Source: Peptococcaceae bacterium UBA5752 (lineage in GTDB: Bacteria > Bacillota > Dehalobacteriia > UBA4068). From it: DNA of 64,000 nucleotides. Below, piece by piece: positions 42,434-51,840 of this stretch (position 1 is its first letter; each line of letters begins with the position of its first letter). A program made the position numbers and the translations under genes. Location of the stretch: assembly GCA_002419055.1 (NCBI GenBank), contig DIFI01000009.1:454445-518444 (forward strand), written 5' to 3'. A model generated the notes under the pieces. That model saw only the letters and a program-made list of their open reading frames with translations. It was not told the origin of the DNA and did no database searches.

Positions 42434-45037
42434 CTATTCATCCTCCGCGAGTATAGCCTTTTGCCACTGGTGAATTTTGTTTAAAGCTGCAATTGGTGTT
42501 AGGTTCTCACAGTCGATGGTTTTCAGTTCATCGATCAAAGGATGCTTATCTACGATATCAGCAGTGTAATGACCGGCTTCGGGTATAGCAGCCGATTGCT
42601 TATCTTGCTCAAGAGCGTGCAATATCTCATTGGCACGCATTAACAGCTGAGGCGGCAATCCGGCTAAAGAAGCTACTTGGATACCGTAACTGCGATCAGT
42701 GGCACCGGCAACAATCTTACGTAAAAAAACAATTTTGCCATCGTGCTCTTTAACCATTATTGAATAATTCTTGATTAATAAATAACTGTCGGCAAGAGCC
42801 GTTAGCTCATGGTAGTGAGTCGCAAACAGCGTGCGCGGCTTGCTCTCGTTTCTCATTAAGTATTCGGCAACAGCCCAAGCGATACTCAAACCGTCAAAAG
42901 TACTGGTACCGCGGCCGATCTCATCTAGTATGATTAGGCTATCAGCTGTTGCATGACGAAGAATATTTGATGTTTCGCACATCTCAACCATAAAAGTACT
43001 TTGTCCGGCTGTTAAATCATCGCTGGCGCCTACGCGGGTAAAAATACGGTCAACTTTGCCTATTATAGCTTCTTTTGCCGGAACAAAACTACCGATGCGC
43101 GCCATAAGTGCTATCAGGGCCACCTGGCGCATATATGTGCTTTTGCCGGCCATATTAGGACCGGTAATTATCATCATTTGCTGTTGATGGTCATCAAATA
43201 GTGTATCGTTAGGGATATATCTTTCCTGTCCAATCATTTTTTCAATAACAGGATGGCGTCCGGCTGTAATAGAAATAAGCCGTTCGTCATTGACGATCGG
43301 ACGGCAGTAATTATTGTCAATGGCCGCAGTCGCCAAAGACTGTAAGGAATCTAATTGCGAAATAACTTCTGCATTATCCAATATCCGATGCGCTTGTTCG
43401 GCAATTGTATTACGCATCTCGCAAAACAGGTCATATTCTAAAGATTTTAAGCGTTCATCAGCGCCCAATATATCGTTTTCTGCAGCTTTAAGCTCCTCGG
43501 TAATGAATCTTTCACCGTTGACCAGGGTTTGCTTGCGGAAGTAACGTTCTGGAACGTTAGCTAGCTGGCCTTTTGATACGTCGATATAGTAACCAAACAC
43601 CTTGTTATATCCAATTCTGAGGTTCCTAATTCCCGTCCGTTCCCTCTCCTCAGCCTCCAGTTGCAACAGTAACTGTTTACCCCCGCTACAAATACTGCGA
43701 AGCTGATCCACTTCTTGATTATAACCACTCCTGATTATGTTTCCGTCTCGTTGGGATAGCGGCGCATCATCGCAAACAGCGCTATCAATAATTTTTTTTA
43801 TGTCCTCAAGTAAATCAAAATGATCAAAGTATATACTAAATAGCTCACATTTAAGACGGCCCAAAATAGCAAAAATAGTAGGTAATGATTGGAGAGACTT
43901 ATTTAATGATAGCAAATCTCGTGGAGAAATGTTGCCATAACTAATACGGCCCATTAATCGGGGAAGATCATAAATTTCTTTTAGTTGACAACGTAATTCT
44001 TCAAGCAAATTATTTCTATCAATTAGCTCTGATACAGCATTAAGGCGACGATTTATTAATTCACTGTTTAATAGCGGTTTTTCTATCCAGTCGCGCAGCT
44101 TTCGTCCACCCATAGCTGTCAATGTATTATCACAAACCCATAAAAGCGAACCTTTTCGTTTGTTTCCACGAATGGTTTCGGTAAGCTCAAGATTGCGACG
44201 AGTAGCTGCGCCAATAATCATATATTGGCTGGTATTATAAAGCTGGATATTGTCGATGTATTTTAGTGACCTCTTTTGAGTATGTTGCAAGAAGTCAATA
44301 ATCGTTGCTGCAGCTGCAGTTGCGGCGGGATAAGATTGTAAGCCCAAGGCTTCCATAGAAGAAACAGCAAAATGAATTTGTAATATTTCGTTAATATTGT
44401 TGCGTAAAAAGCTATCATCATAAGCGTGACTTAGATGTACTCCATTCTCTTTTAATCTTAATTGAAAGAATTCTTCATTATAAAGATCTTGAGGAAGTAC
44501 TAATTCTGCTGGAGATATCCTTAATAATTCATTAGCAAGATCATCCCAGCTTTCTCCATTTTCAATTTCTGTTACCATAAATAGTCCTGTAGATATATCC
44601 GTATATGCAAGTCCAAAATGTAACCGCGAATCTTTTTTCAAGCGCCATACTGCGGCTAAATAATTATAACGCTTTTCTTCTAGTAAATGATTTTCGACAA
44701 CAGTTCCAGGAGTAATAACACGAATTACATCTCTCTTTACTATACTTTTTGCGGTTTTAGGGTCTTCAACTTGTTCGCAAATAGCAACTTTATAGCCATT
44801 ATTTATCAAACGTGCTACATAATTATCAACAGCATGGAACGGCACTCCACACATAGGGATTTTACTACCGTTTCCGCCATCTCTAGCTGTTAATACAATT
44901 TCTAATTCGCGTGATGCTATCAAAGCGTCGTCTGCAAACATCTCATAGAAATCACCCAAACGGAAAAAGAGCAAACAGTCACTGTATTGCTCTTTGATAG
45001 CTTGATATTGACGCATCATTGGTGTTACAATAGTCAA
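42434..45037 (-). CDS. mutS: DNA mismatch recognition protein MutS
   Basis: An 867-residue mismatch-binding ATPase. The mismatch-reading F-x-E is at residues 30-32 (GDFYEMF), and connector, lever and clamp domains follow. The ATPase has Walker A ITGPNMAGKSTYMRQ, Walker B LIILDEIGRGTSTFDGLSIAWA and the LFATHYHEL segment. It contains the full MutS1 set of domains and ends with a helix-turn-helix dimer contact. It is between minC and mutL, all on the same strand with short gaps. Confidence 0.97.
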   Translation of the reverse strand: MTIVTPMMRQYQAIKEQYSDCLLFFRLGDFYEMFADDALIASRELEIVLTARDGGNGSKIPMCGVPFHAVDNYVARLINNGYKVAICEQVEDPKTAKSIVKRDVIRVITPGTVVENHLLEEKRYNYLAAVWRLKKDSRLHFGLAYTDISTGLFMVTEIENGESWDDLANELLRISPAELVLPQDLYNEEFFQLRLKENGVHLSHAYDDSFLRNNINEILQIHFAVSSMEALGLQSYPAATAAAATIIDFLQHTQKRSLKYIDNIQLYNTSQYMIIGAATRRNLELTETIRGNKRKGSLLWVCDNTLTAMGGRKLRDWIEKPLLNSELINRRLNAVSELIDRNNLLEELRCQLKEIYDLPRLMGRISYGNISPRDLLSLNKSLQSLPTIFAILGRLKCELFSIYFDHFDLLEDIKKIIDSAVCDDAPLSQRDGNIIRSGYNQEVDQLRSICSGGKQLLLQLEAEERERTGIRNLRIGYNKVFGYYIDVSKGQLANVPERYFRKQTLVNGERFITEELKAAENDILGADERLKSLEYDLFCEMRNTIAEQAHRILDNAEVISQLDSLQSLATAAIDNNYCRPIVNDERLISITAGRHPVIEKMIGQERYIPNDTLFDDHQQQMMIITGPNMAGKSTYMRQVALIALMARIGSFVPAKEAIIGKVDRIFTRVGASDDLTAGQSTFMVEMCETSNILRHATADSLIILDEIGRGTSTFDGLSIAWAVAEYLMRNESKPRTLFATHYHELTALADSYLLIKNYSIMVKEHDGKIVFLRKIVAGATDRSYGIQVASLAGLPPQLLMRANEILHALEQDKQSAAIPEAGHYTADIVDKHPLIDELKTIDCENLTPIAALNKIHQWQKAILAEDE

Positions 45038-45058
45038 AACAGTAGCCCCTTTTTGAGA

Positions 45059-45709
45059 TTAATCACTAAGATGTAGTGCTCTAAATTGGTTAGGTGTATA
45101 ATCTGTAATAATGATTTCATTATCGCGAATACATGCTAGTTTTAAAGGCTGAGTGTCCATGCCTGGAGGAATGGTGGCAACAGTATCGGCAATTCGTAAT
45201 TGCTGTAAAGCCATATGGTAGATAATAATAAAGCTATCTTTATTACCTTCTGCACCGGCATGAAGTAAACCGCGACAACTACCCATTACGACGATATTTC
45301 CAGTTGCTATTACCTCTCCGCCAGAGTTTATATCACCCATTACAATTGCATTTCCGTAAATATGAACTTTTTGACCGGATCGAACACTCTGTGTAATTAA
45401 TACACTATCACCCCCATTAGGATGATAGACTGCCTCAGATGGTTCTTCAGTATCAATCTTTCGCGTAGTTAACTGACCCTTATGAAGAAAATGATTTTCG
45501 AGTATTTGTTCAATATTTGTCAACTCTTTGTTATCAAAAATTGATGGATCATCAATTATATAATCAGCATTAAAAAAGAAATCACCACTTGCATTAAGCT
45601 TATTTTCCAATGCATTGCATATTTCATTAAAGGTTATGTCTTCAGTGTTAAAAATAAATAGTAATCCATCTTCAACACCTTTGATTGTAATAATATTTTT
45701 ATTTTCCAT
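45059..45709 (-). CDS. minC: Septum site-determining protein MinC
   Basis: A 216-residue inhibitor of FtsZ assembly. The N-terminal FtsZ-binding domain covers about residues 1-100. The C-terminal beta-helical domain is clear: LITQSVRSGQKVHIYGNAIVMGDINSGGEVIATGNIVVMG, then GLLHAGAEGN and QLRIADTVATIP, the MinD-binding and dimer side. minD and minE are not next to it; instead it lies directly before mutS, which is unusual. The ATG has GGGAGTAATAT in front. Confidence 0.9.
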   Translation of the reverse strand: MENKNIITIKGVEDGLLFIFNTEDITFNEICNALENKLNASGDFFFNADYIIDDPSIFDNKELTNIEQILENHFLHKGQLTTRKIDTEEPSEAVYHPNGGDSVLITQSVRSGQKVHIYGNAIVMGDINSGGEVIATGNIVVMGSCRGLLHAGAEGNKDSFIIIYHMALQQLRIADTVATIPPGMDTQPLKLACIRDNEIIITDYTPNQFRALHLSD

Positions 45710-45795
45710 ATATTACTCCCTGTTTTTATTATATGTAAGCATTTTCGCCAAATAAGCAGTTTTTTCCTGCTGAAACCAATTATTAAGGAGCAATT

Positions 45796-46524
45796 ATGCG
45801 TTATGGATTTGAAGAAATAAACAAACGTATGCGGAGAGCAATCATAAACCATCGTTTGATTGAGGACGAAAGAGCTATCCTCGTTGGTCTCTCTGGTGGG
45901 AAGGATAGTTTGACGTTACTTTATGCATTAAAACAATTTCAGCGCGTATCAAAATATAAATTTGAGTTAGCAGCAGGTCATGTATCATTGGGGTTTCCCG
46001 GTGATGATATTACTCCACTTAAACAATTTTGCGAGCAAATAGATTTGCCGTTATATGTTCAGACCACTGCTATCGGTGAAATTGTCTTTGATCTGCGGCA
46101 GGAAAATAATCCATGCTCGCTTTGTGCAAAGATGCGTAGAGGTGCTCTAAATGAGCTTGCTAAAGATAATGGCTTTGAAAAAGTAGCTCTCGGTCATCAT
46201 CAAGATGATGTTGTGGAAACGTTACTGTTGAATATGTTTTTTGAGGGTAGAATTGGATCATTTAATCCACTAACCTATTTAGATAGAACTGAAATAACGG
46301 TAATTCGTCCACTTATTTATGTACCCGAGGCGCAGATCAACTATTTTGCCCGTAAAGAGGAGTTCCCGGTTTGTCAGAGTAATTGTCCGCAAAATTGCCT
46401 CGGTAAACGTCAGGAGATAAAAGATTTATTAAAAGAAATGGATAGCATATCTCCTAAAGGGAAAGATAAAGTGACAGCGGCATTAGATAGACAATTTAAT
46501 AGTCGCTGGGATGGAAGAATTTGA
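45796..46524 (+). CDS. ttcA: TtcA-family tRNA sulfurtransferase (tRNA 2-thiocytidine synthetase-like)
   Basis: A 242-residue PP-loop ATPase. The PP-loop is GLSGGKDSLTLLYAL (about residues 35-49). Cysteines in NPCSLCAKMRRG and in PVCQSNCPQNC are placed as in TtcA, where they hold a [4Fe-4S] cluster. LGHHQDDVVETLLLNMFF and the C-terminal region are typical. TtcA makes s2C32 in some tRNAs; homologues in Gram-positive anaerobes may have other targets. AAGGAG precedes the ATG. Divergent from minC. Confidence 0.85.
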   Translation: MRYGFEEINKRMRRAIINHRLIEDERAILVGLSGGKDSLTLLYALKQFQRVSKYKFELAAGHVSLGFPGDDITPLKQFCEQIDLPLYVQTTAIGEIVFDLRQENNPCSLCAKMRRGALNELAKDNGFEKVALGHHQDDVVETLLLNMFFEGRIGSFNPLTYLDRTEITVIRPLIYVPEAQINYFARKEEFPVCQSNCPQNCLGKRQEIKDLLKEMDSISPKGKDKVTAALDRQFNSRWDGRI

Positions 46525-46535
46525 CGAGGTGCATT

Positions 46536-47000
46536 ATGATATTGGTTAGCGCTTGTCTGATTGGAGAAAACTGTAAATATGACGGCGGTAACAACTACTG
46601 TGAGGCTGTCATTGACTATTTGTCAGATAAACCTTATATCAGTATTTGTCCGGAAGTTTGCGGCGGATTGAGAACGCCACGCACGCCGTCAGAGATAATT
46701 AATGGCGCCGTAATTGATAAATATGGTAATGATAAAAGCGCGGCCTTCGCAAGCGGTGCGGAAGAAGCGGCGCTTATTTGTGATAGTCTTAATATTAAGT
46801 TGGCAATACTAAAAGAATATAGCCCGTCATGTGGAGTCAGTTATATCTATGATGGGAGTTATAACGGGCGTAAAATCAGTGGGAGCGGAATTACGGCGGC
46901 ATTATTACGTCGACAAGGTGTGACTGTTTGGAGTGAAAAGGATGTGGTTAGGAATAGTTCGCCCAAAACTCTTGCCGGAATTCAGCAAATGAGTCGTTGA
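46536..47000 (+). CDS. DUF523 family protein
   Basis: A 154-residue protein with the DUF523 signature ILVSACLIGENCKYDGGNN at the N-terminus and ICPEVCGGLRTPRTPSEI. Conserved cysteines in SACLIGENC, CPEVCGG and KEYSPSCGVSYIYDG suggest a metal- or cluster-binding site. Function is unknown. ATG at 46536 has GAGGTGCATT in front, and it follows ttcA by 11 bases, so cotranscription is likely. Its last 53 bases overlap the 3' end of convergent tgt. Confidence 0.85.
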   Translation: MILVSACLIGENCKYDGGNNYCEAVIDYLSDKPYISICPEVCGGLRTPRTPSEIINGAVIDKYGNDKSAAFASGAEEAALICDSLNIKLAILKEYSPSCGVSYIYDGSYNGRKISGSGITAALLRRQGVTVWSEKDVVRNSSPKTLAGIQQMSR

Positions 47001-48054
47001 GGATGGCGTTGCGCATGCTTGCCATAAAACTGGTTAAAAAATGGAGATTGTGGATAGTTGTGAGGCGAATTCCTAAGACCTCACCTATCTTAATCAGGTG
47101 TCTTATATAAGCTCTTGAAAAATTGCGGCATGCGTAACAGTCGCAATTTTCGTCTATTGGGCGAAAATCGCCAGCATATTCAGCATTTCGTATGACCAAT
47201 TTCCCGTTGTGTGTCAGTACGGTGCCGTTGCGTGCAATACGTGTCGGCAGCACACAGTCGAACATATCGATACCGCGCATAACGCCTTCTAACAGGCAGT
47301 CCGGTGATCCGACACCCATTAAATAGTGAGCTTTGTCGACAGGAATTTCGGGAACAAGATAATCAAGCACCTCATACATCAATGGTTTGGGTTCGCCGAC
47401 TGAAAGGCCGCCGATACCGTAACCGGCAAAATCGAGTGAGGTAATCTGTTTGGCGCTGGTCAGACGCGCTTCTTTAATAGTGCCGCCCTGGATGATGCCG
47501 AATAATGATTGATAATGATGTTGGTGTGATTGCTGGCAGCGCTTGGCCCATTCGTAGGTGCGGTTGACAGCTGTATAGACGGATTGATCAGTTGTAGGAT
47601 AGGAGACGCATTCATCGAAGACCATAGCAATATCGGAGCCTAAAGCCTGCTCTATTTCCATGACTTTTTCCGATGTGAAGAAATGGTGGCTGCCATCGAT
47701 ATGAGAGCTGAAATATACTCCCTCGTCGGTGATTTTTCGTAGATCCGCCAGGCTGAATACCTGAAAACCGCCGCTATCTGTAAGAATAGGCCCATCCCAA
47801 CTCATAAAATCATGCAGCCCACCTGCTGCGGCAATAATTTTTTCACCGGGACGCAGATAAAGATGGTAGGTATTGCTGAGTATAATGGTGGCTCCCAAAT
47901 CCTTGAGCTCCTGCGGTGAGAGAGTTTTAACGGCGGCACAAGTGCCAACCGGCATAAAAACCGGCGTCGGCACATCGCCGTGCGGCGTATGCAATATACC
48001 GGCACGAGCGCCGGTTTTGCTGTCTTGGTGAACTAATTCATAAGTTACGGGCAT
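46948..48054 (-). CDS. tgt: tRNA-guanine(34) transglycosylase
   Basis: A 368-residue enzyme that swaps guanine-34 for preQ1 in tRNAs with GUN anticodons, the first tRNA step of queuosine synthesis. The active-site Asp is in LTDSGGFQVFSL, the nucleophilic Asp in GIDMFDCVLPTRIARNG, and the zinc site in CDCYACRNFSRAYIRHL. Next in the pathway, QueA and QueH are encoded upstream on the same strand. Gene end overlaps DUF523 on the other strand. Complete length. Confidence 0.97.
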   Translation of the reverse strand: MPVTYELVHQDSKTGARAGILHTPHGDVPTPVFMPVGTCAAVKTLSPQELKDLGATIILSNTYHLYLRPGEKIIAAAGGLHDFMSWDGPILTDSGGFQVFSLADLRKITDEGVYFSSHIDGSHHFFTSEKVMEIEQALGSDIAMVFDECVSYPTTDQSVYTAVNRTYEWAKRCQQSHQHHYQSLFGIIQGGTIKEARLTSAKQITSLDFAGYGIGGLSVGEPKPLMYEVLDYLVPEIPVDKAHYLMGVGSPDCLLEGVMRGIDMFDCVLPTRIARNGTVLTHNGKLVIRNAEYAGDFRPIDENCDCYACRNFSRAYIRHLIKIGEVLGIRLTTIHNLHFLTSFMASMRNAILNDSFAEFRQEFWANYS

Positions 48055-48064
48055 TTTGTTCTCC

Positions 48065-49087
48065 TTAAATAATCAACATTGCGTCGCCGAAACTGTAGAA
48101 TCTGTAGCGGCAATTAATGGCCTCTTGGTAGGCGTTAAGTACATTTTCGCGGCCGGCAAGTGCGGAAATCAGCATAATTAGTGTGCTTTTGGGCAGATGA
48201 AAATTAGTAATCATACCGTCGACGATTTTGAATTGGTATCCGGGATAAATATATTTATTTGTCCAGCCTTCAGCTTGGCTAAGTGTGCCATCATCGGCAG
48301 ATACAGACTCGAGAGTACGCACGCTGGTCGTACCGACTGCAATAACTCTGCCGCCTGCTTGGCGCGCTTGATTGATGCGTGCGGCTGATTCGGCGGAAAC
48401 TCTGTAATATTCACTATGCATAAAATGTTCTTCGACAACTTCGGTTTTGACAGGGCGGAAGGTGCCAAGACCTACATGAAGCAGTATTTTTTCAATCAGT
48501 ATCGCCTGCTGCTGCAATTGTTCAAGTAGTGCATTGGTAAAGTGCAGCCCAGCAGTTGGCGCGGCGGCGCTGCCTCTCTCTCTGGCATATACAGGCTGAT
48601 AGCGTTCCTGATTGATCAATTTCTTTTTAATATAAGGAGGCAACGGCATTTCACCTAAACGTTCGAGGATAGAAAAAAAGTCGCCGTCGTGATAAAACTC
48701 GATAATACGGCTGCCTTCATCGCCGTAATCTACTACTTTGGCAGTAATTTCCGGCAAAGCAAAGCTGAGATTACAGCCGATTTTGGCCTTTTTACCGGGA
48801 CGAGTCAATGCTTCCCAGCTATTTAACGATACTTGTTTTAACAGCAGCACTTCGACCAGTGCGTTACTGTCTGTAGTGGCATAGATACGCGCTGGTAAAA
48901 CGCGGGTATCGTTGATGACCAGTATATCTCCGGCGTTTAATTCCGCGCCTATCTCCGAAAAGATGCTGTGACGGATAGTGCCGTTGCATTTGTTCAATAT
49001 AAGGAGCCGAGAGGCATCTCGCGGCTCAATCGGATCCTGGGCAATTAATTCCTCAGGAAGATTATAATCAAAGTCTTCTACCAGCAT
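48065..49087 (-). CDS. queA: S-adenosylmethionine:tRNA ribosyltransferase-isomerase QueA
   Basis: A 340-residue enzyme that turns preQ1-34 into epoxyqueuosine using the ribosyl group of SAM. The family N-terminus is VEDFDYNLPEELIAQDPIEPRDASRLLIL, followed by GDILVINDTRVLPARI and AAPTAGLHFT. I chose ATG at 49087; a longer in-frame start at 49252 lies within queH. The ribosome-binding site is weak (AAAGAGAAAT), so translation probably depends on coupling with queH, which ends two bases upstream. Confidence 0.95.
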   Translation of the reverse strand: MLVEDFDYNLPEELIAQDPIEPRDASRLLILNKCNGTIRHSIFSEIGAELNAGDILVINDTRVLPARIYATTDSNALVEVLLLKQVSLNSWEALTRPGKKAKIGCNLSFALPEITAKVVDYGDEGSRIIEFYHDGDFFSILERLGEMPLPPYIKKKLINQERYQPVYARERGSAAAPTAGLHFTNALLEQLQQQAILIEKILLHVGLGTFRPVKTEVVEEHFMHSEYYRVSAESAARINQARQAGGRVIAVGTTSVRTLESVSADDGTLSQAEGWTNKYIYPGYQFKIVDGMITNFHLPKSTLIMLISALAGRENVLNAYQEAINCRYRFYSFGDAMLII

Positions 49088-49088
49088 A

Positions 49089-49631
49089 TTATTTCTCTTT
49101 CTTTGTATTAAGATAACGTTCTTTTTCGCTGTAGATGCAACCGCAGTATTTCTGCATATATAAACCTGCCGCACGGGCGGTATTTTGACTGCTGCGGAAA
49201 TAGGGGCGCAAGTCGATATAATCAAATTTAATCCCATATTTGCTGGCGGCATTCTCCCCTGTTTCTATCAGCAGCTGATGATTTTGATAGGGGCTGATTA
49301 AAAGCGTGGTAGAGAAGCTCTCAAATCCTAATTCTGCGGCGTTTTGGGCTGTTGCTTGCAGTCGGCTACGGTAGCAGTACCGGCAGCGGTTTTGCGGCTG
49401 TGCTGCCACATCAGACAGCCAAGATTCAAGCGGATAGCTGTCGTTTATAATATAATTTATATTTTGCTGTTGCATCAGCTCAATAAAACTATCACGGCGT
49501 GATTGATATTCTTTGTATGGGTGAATATTGGGATTGTAAAAATAAGCTGTAAAGTCTTTTTCTCTTTCGCCAAAAGCAGCAATAGCGCCGCAAGCACATG
49601 GCCCGCAGCAGCAATGCAACAATGTCTTCAT
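49089..49631 (-). CDS. queH: Epoxyqueuosine reductase QueH
   Basis: A 180-residue protein of the QueH (formerly DUF208) family, the non-cobalamin alternative to QueG, which reduces epoxyqueuosine to queuosine. Signature cysteines are LLHCCCGPCACGA at the N-terminus and NRCRYCYRSRL in the middle, which hold an Fe-S cluster and metal site. The QueA-QueH-Tgt set makes the terminal tRNA-bound part of queuosine synthesis complete in this cluster. It overlaps ruvB by four bases. Confidence 0.93.
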   Translation of the reverse strand: MKTLLHCCCGPCACGAIAAFGEREKDFTAYFYNPNIHPYKEYQSRRDSFIELMQQQNINYIINDSYPLESWLSDVAAQPQNRCRYCYRSRLQATAQNAAELGFESFSTTLLISPYQNHQLLIETGENAASKYGIKFDYIDLRPYFRSSQNTARAAGLYMQKYCGCIYSEKERYLNTKKEK

Positions 49632-50704
49632 TTTTTATCTTCTCCGTTTTGTTCGGTATTATTATTGGGGAAAAGACTGCTATCATATTGCTGATACTCG
49701 ATTAGCTTAGGCGGACTAACGTGAAAATATTCGCAGGCAGCTAATGTAGCCATTCTGCCGCGCGGAGTGCGCTGAATAAAGCCCAGTTGCATCAGATAAG
49801 GTTCGCAAATATCTTCAATCGTATCGTATGATTCGGAAATGCTGGCGGCAATCGTATCGAGTCCTACCGGTCCACCGCCGAATTTGTTGAGTATGGTCAA
49901 CATGACTTTGCGGTCTGTGGTGTCAAGGCCAAGCGGATCTACGCCCAGCAGCGCCAGCGCATCGGTAGCAATTGATTTGGTAATAATGCCGTTACCTTTG
50001 ACTTCTGCAAAGTCGCGCAGGCGTTTGAGCAGGCGGTTGGCAATACGCGGAGTGCCTCGGCTGCGGCGGCAGATTTCAAGCGCTCCCGCATCATCTATTT
50101 CAATCTGAAACAGCCTTGATGACCGGCGAATGATTTTCATTAAATCATCATCATTATAATATTCGAGTCGGCAGATGACGCCGAAACGGTCTCGCATCGG
50201 CGCTGATAACATACCGGCACGTGTGGTAGCGCCGATCAGTGTAAAAGGCGGCAAATCAAGGCGCAGCGTGCGGGCGCTGGGGCCTTTGCCTAATATTATA
50301 TCAACACAAAAATCTTCCATAGCAGGATAAAGCACTTCTTCAACGATGCGGTTGAGACGGTGAATCTCATCGATAAAAAGGATATCATGCGGCTCAAGAC
50401 TGGTGATGATTGCTGCCAGATCACCGGGGCGTTCGATGGCTGGACCGGAGGTAGTGCGGATATTAACGTTAAGTTCGTTGGCAATAACATTGGCCAAAGT
50501 GGTTTTGCCCAAACCGGGAGGGCCGTAAAGCAATACATGGTCCAAGGCATCGCCGCGCATTAATGCAGCCTTAATAAAAACATCAATATTATCTTTGATT
50601 TGTGTCTGCCCGGTGTATTCTGAAAGTGTTGTCGGGCGGATATTAAATTCGTTTTCTAAATCCTCATGGTTGAGGCTGGAGGATATGATTCTTTCGTCTT
50701 CCAC
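49628..50704 (-). CDS. ruvB: Holliday junction branch migration helicase RuvB
   Basis: A 358-residue AAA+ motor for Holliday junction migration. Walker A is LLYGPPGLGKTTLAN, Walker B is DILFIDEIHRLNR and sensor 1 is LIGATTRAGMLSAPMRDRFG. The C-terminal winged helix (LGVDPLGLDTTDRKVM to IQRTPRGRMAT) binds DNA. It lies downstream of ruvA with an 11-base gap and overlaps queH. Length is standard. Confidence 0.98.
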   Translation of the reverse strand: MEDERIISSSLNHEDLENEFNIRPTTLSEYTGQTQIKDNIDVFIKAALMRGDALDHVLLYGPPGLGKTTLANVIANELNVNIRTTSGPAIERPGDLAAIITSLEPHDILFIDEIHRLNRIVEEVLYPAMEDFCVDIILGKGPSARTLRLDLPPFTLIGATTRAGMLSAPMRDRFGVICRLEYYNDDDLMKIIRRSSRLFQIEIDDAGALEICRRSRGTPRIANRLLKRLRDFAEVKGNGIITKSIATDALALLGVDPLGLDTTDRKVMLTILNKFGGGPVGLDTIAASISESYDTIEDICEPYLMQLGFIQRTPRGRMATLAACEYFHVSPPKLIEYQQYDSSLFPNNNTEQNGEDKK

Positions 50705-50716
50705 ATTGACCTCCTC

Positions 50717-51325
50717 TTACTTGCTCGCGGCGATCTTTAAAGCTTCCGTCAACAAACTCTGCGTAGTGGCACCAGTAGCGGCAGATTTTTGAGCCAAAAC
50801 AGCTAAATGGCGTGCCTCGGTGGCACTGTATCCAAGCTGTTGTAATGCCGCCAGCAGATCATTATCCGCTTTTGTTGGCTGTGATAAAGAAACAAACTCA
50901 CCTGCGGCGTCAGCAACGCCGTATTTGGCAAACTTCTCTTTCAAATCGATAATTAACCGTTGAGCTGTCTTTTTGCCGACACCGGAGACGGCGCAGAAAC
51001 AATTGAAATCATCGTTTGCAATGGCATTGATAATTTGCTGGGTGCTGATGGTATCAAGAATGGCTAATGCTGTCTTGCAGCCGACGCCGGAGACACTGAT
51101 TAAGGCGCGGAAAATTCCTAACTGTTGTTTGTCGGTAAAACCGAACAGCTGCCAGCTGTCTTCCCTCACCTGCAGGCTGGTAAAAAGAGTAACATCTTCG
51201 CCGATAGCCGGTCTTTTCTCCATCATATGCAAAGGAGTCAGCAAATTAAGGCCGACGCCGCCGATATCAATAACCAGCGATTCGTCGGTAATATCCTGTA
51301 AAATACCATGAACAAAAGCGATCAT
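50717..51325 (-). CDS. ruvA: Holliday junction branch migration protein RuvA
   Basis: A 202-residue DNA-binding subunit that holds the four-way junction for RuvB. Domain I (MIAFVHGILQDITDESLVIDIGGVGLNLL) is an OB fold. Domain II has two helix-hairpin-helix motifs (ISVSGVGCKTALAIL and CAVSGVGKKTAQRLIIDL), and domain III (DLLAALQQLGYSATEAR) contacts RuvB. The ribosome-binding site overlaps the ruvC end. Confidence 0.97.
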   Translation of the reverse strand: MIAFVHGILQDITDESLVIDIGGVGLNLLTPLHMMEKRPAIGEDVTLFTSLQVREDSWQLFGFTDKQQLGIFRALISVSGVGCKTALAILDTISTQQIINAIANDDFNCFCAVSGVGKKTAQRLIIDLKEKFAKYGVADAAGEFVSLSQPTKADNDLLAALQQLGYSATEARHLAVLAQKSAATGATTQSLLTEALKIAASK

Positions 51326-51327
51326 AA

Positions 51328-51840
51328 TTAATTCTCCTGTTCTCTGCCTTGATCATCTCGCAACTGCCGGGTAGTGTAATAATGAGCGTGACTGATGGCA
51401 ATAGCCAGCGCATCGGCTGCATCATCGGGTTTGGGAATGTTTTTCATTTTAAGCAGGCGCATGACCATAAACTGGATCTGTGTTTTTTCGGCGCGTCCGT
51501 AACCGACGATAGCTTGCTTGACCTGCAGCGGAGTGTATTCGGAAACCGCAAGCTGATGTTCGGCCGCTGCCAGCAAAATAACGCCGCGGGCTTGTCCGAC
51601 CGGAATCGCGGTAGTGGTATTGCGGTTAAAAAATAATTGCTCGATAGCCATGCAATCGGGGGTGTATTGTTCGACAAGCATGCCGATACCCTGATGTAAT
51701 TTAAGTAATCTTTCCTGAACAGGAACTCGGGGGGCTGTGCGGATGCAGCCGTAATCAATCAGACGGTAGCGGCTGTGACCTGCTTCTATGATACCGTAAC
51801 CCGTGATAGCAATTCCCGGATCAATGCCCATAATTAACAA
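51328..51840 (-). CDS. ruvC: Crossover junction endodeoxyribonuclease RuvC
   Basis: A 170-residue RNase H-fold resolvase that cuts Holliday junctions. Catalytic acidic residues are D7 (MGIDPGIAITGYG), E in MAIEQLFF and the DD pair in PKPDDAADALAIAISH. The middle signature AIPVGQARGVILLAA is present. It heads the minus-strand ruvC-ruvA-ruvB-queH-queA-tgt operon. Promoter elements must lie in 51841-52000, shared with divergent apgM. Confidence 0.97.
   Translation of the reverse strand: MLIMGIDPGIAITGYGIIEAGHSRYRLIDYGCIRTAPRVPVQERLLKLHQGIGMLVEQYTPDCMAIEQLFFNRNTTTAIPVGQARGVILLAAAEHQLAVSEYTPLQVKQAIVGYGRAEKTQIQFMVMRLLKMKNIPKPDDAADALAIAISHAHYYTTRQLRDDQGREQEN

Noticed and set aside
49088..49252. N-terminal extension of queA
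   Set aside because: It lies inside queH and does not resemble QueA; the family N-terminus starts at 49087.
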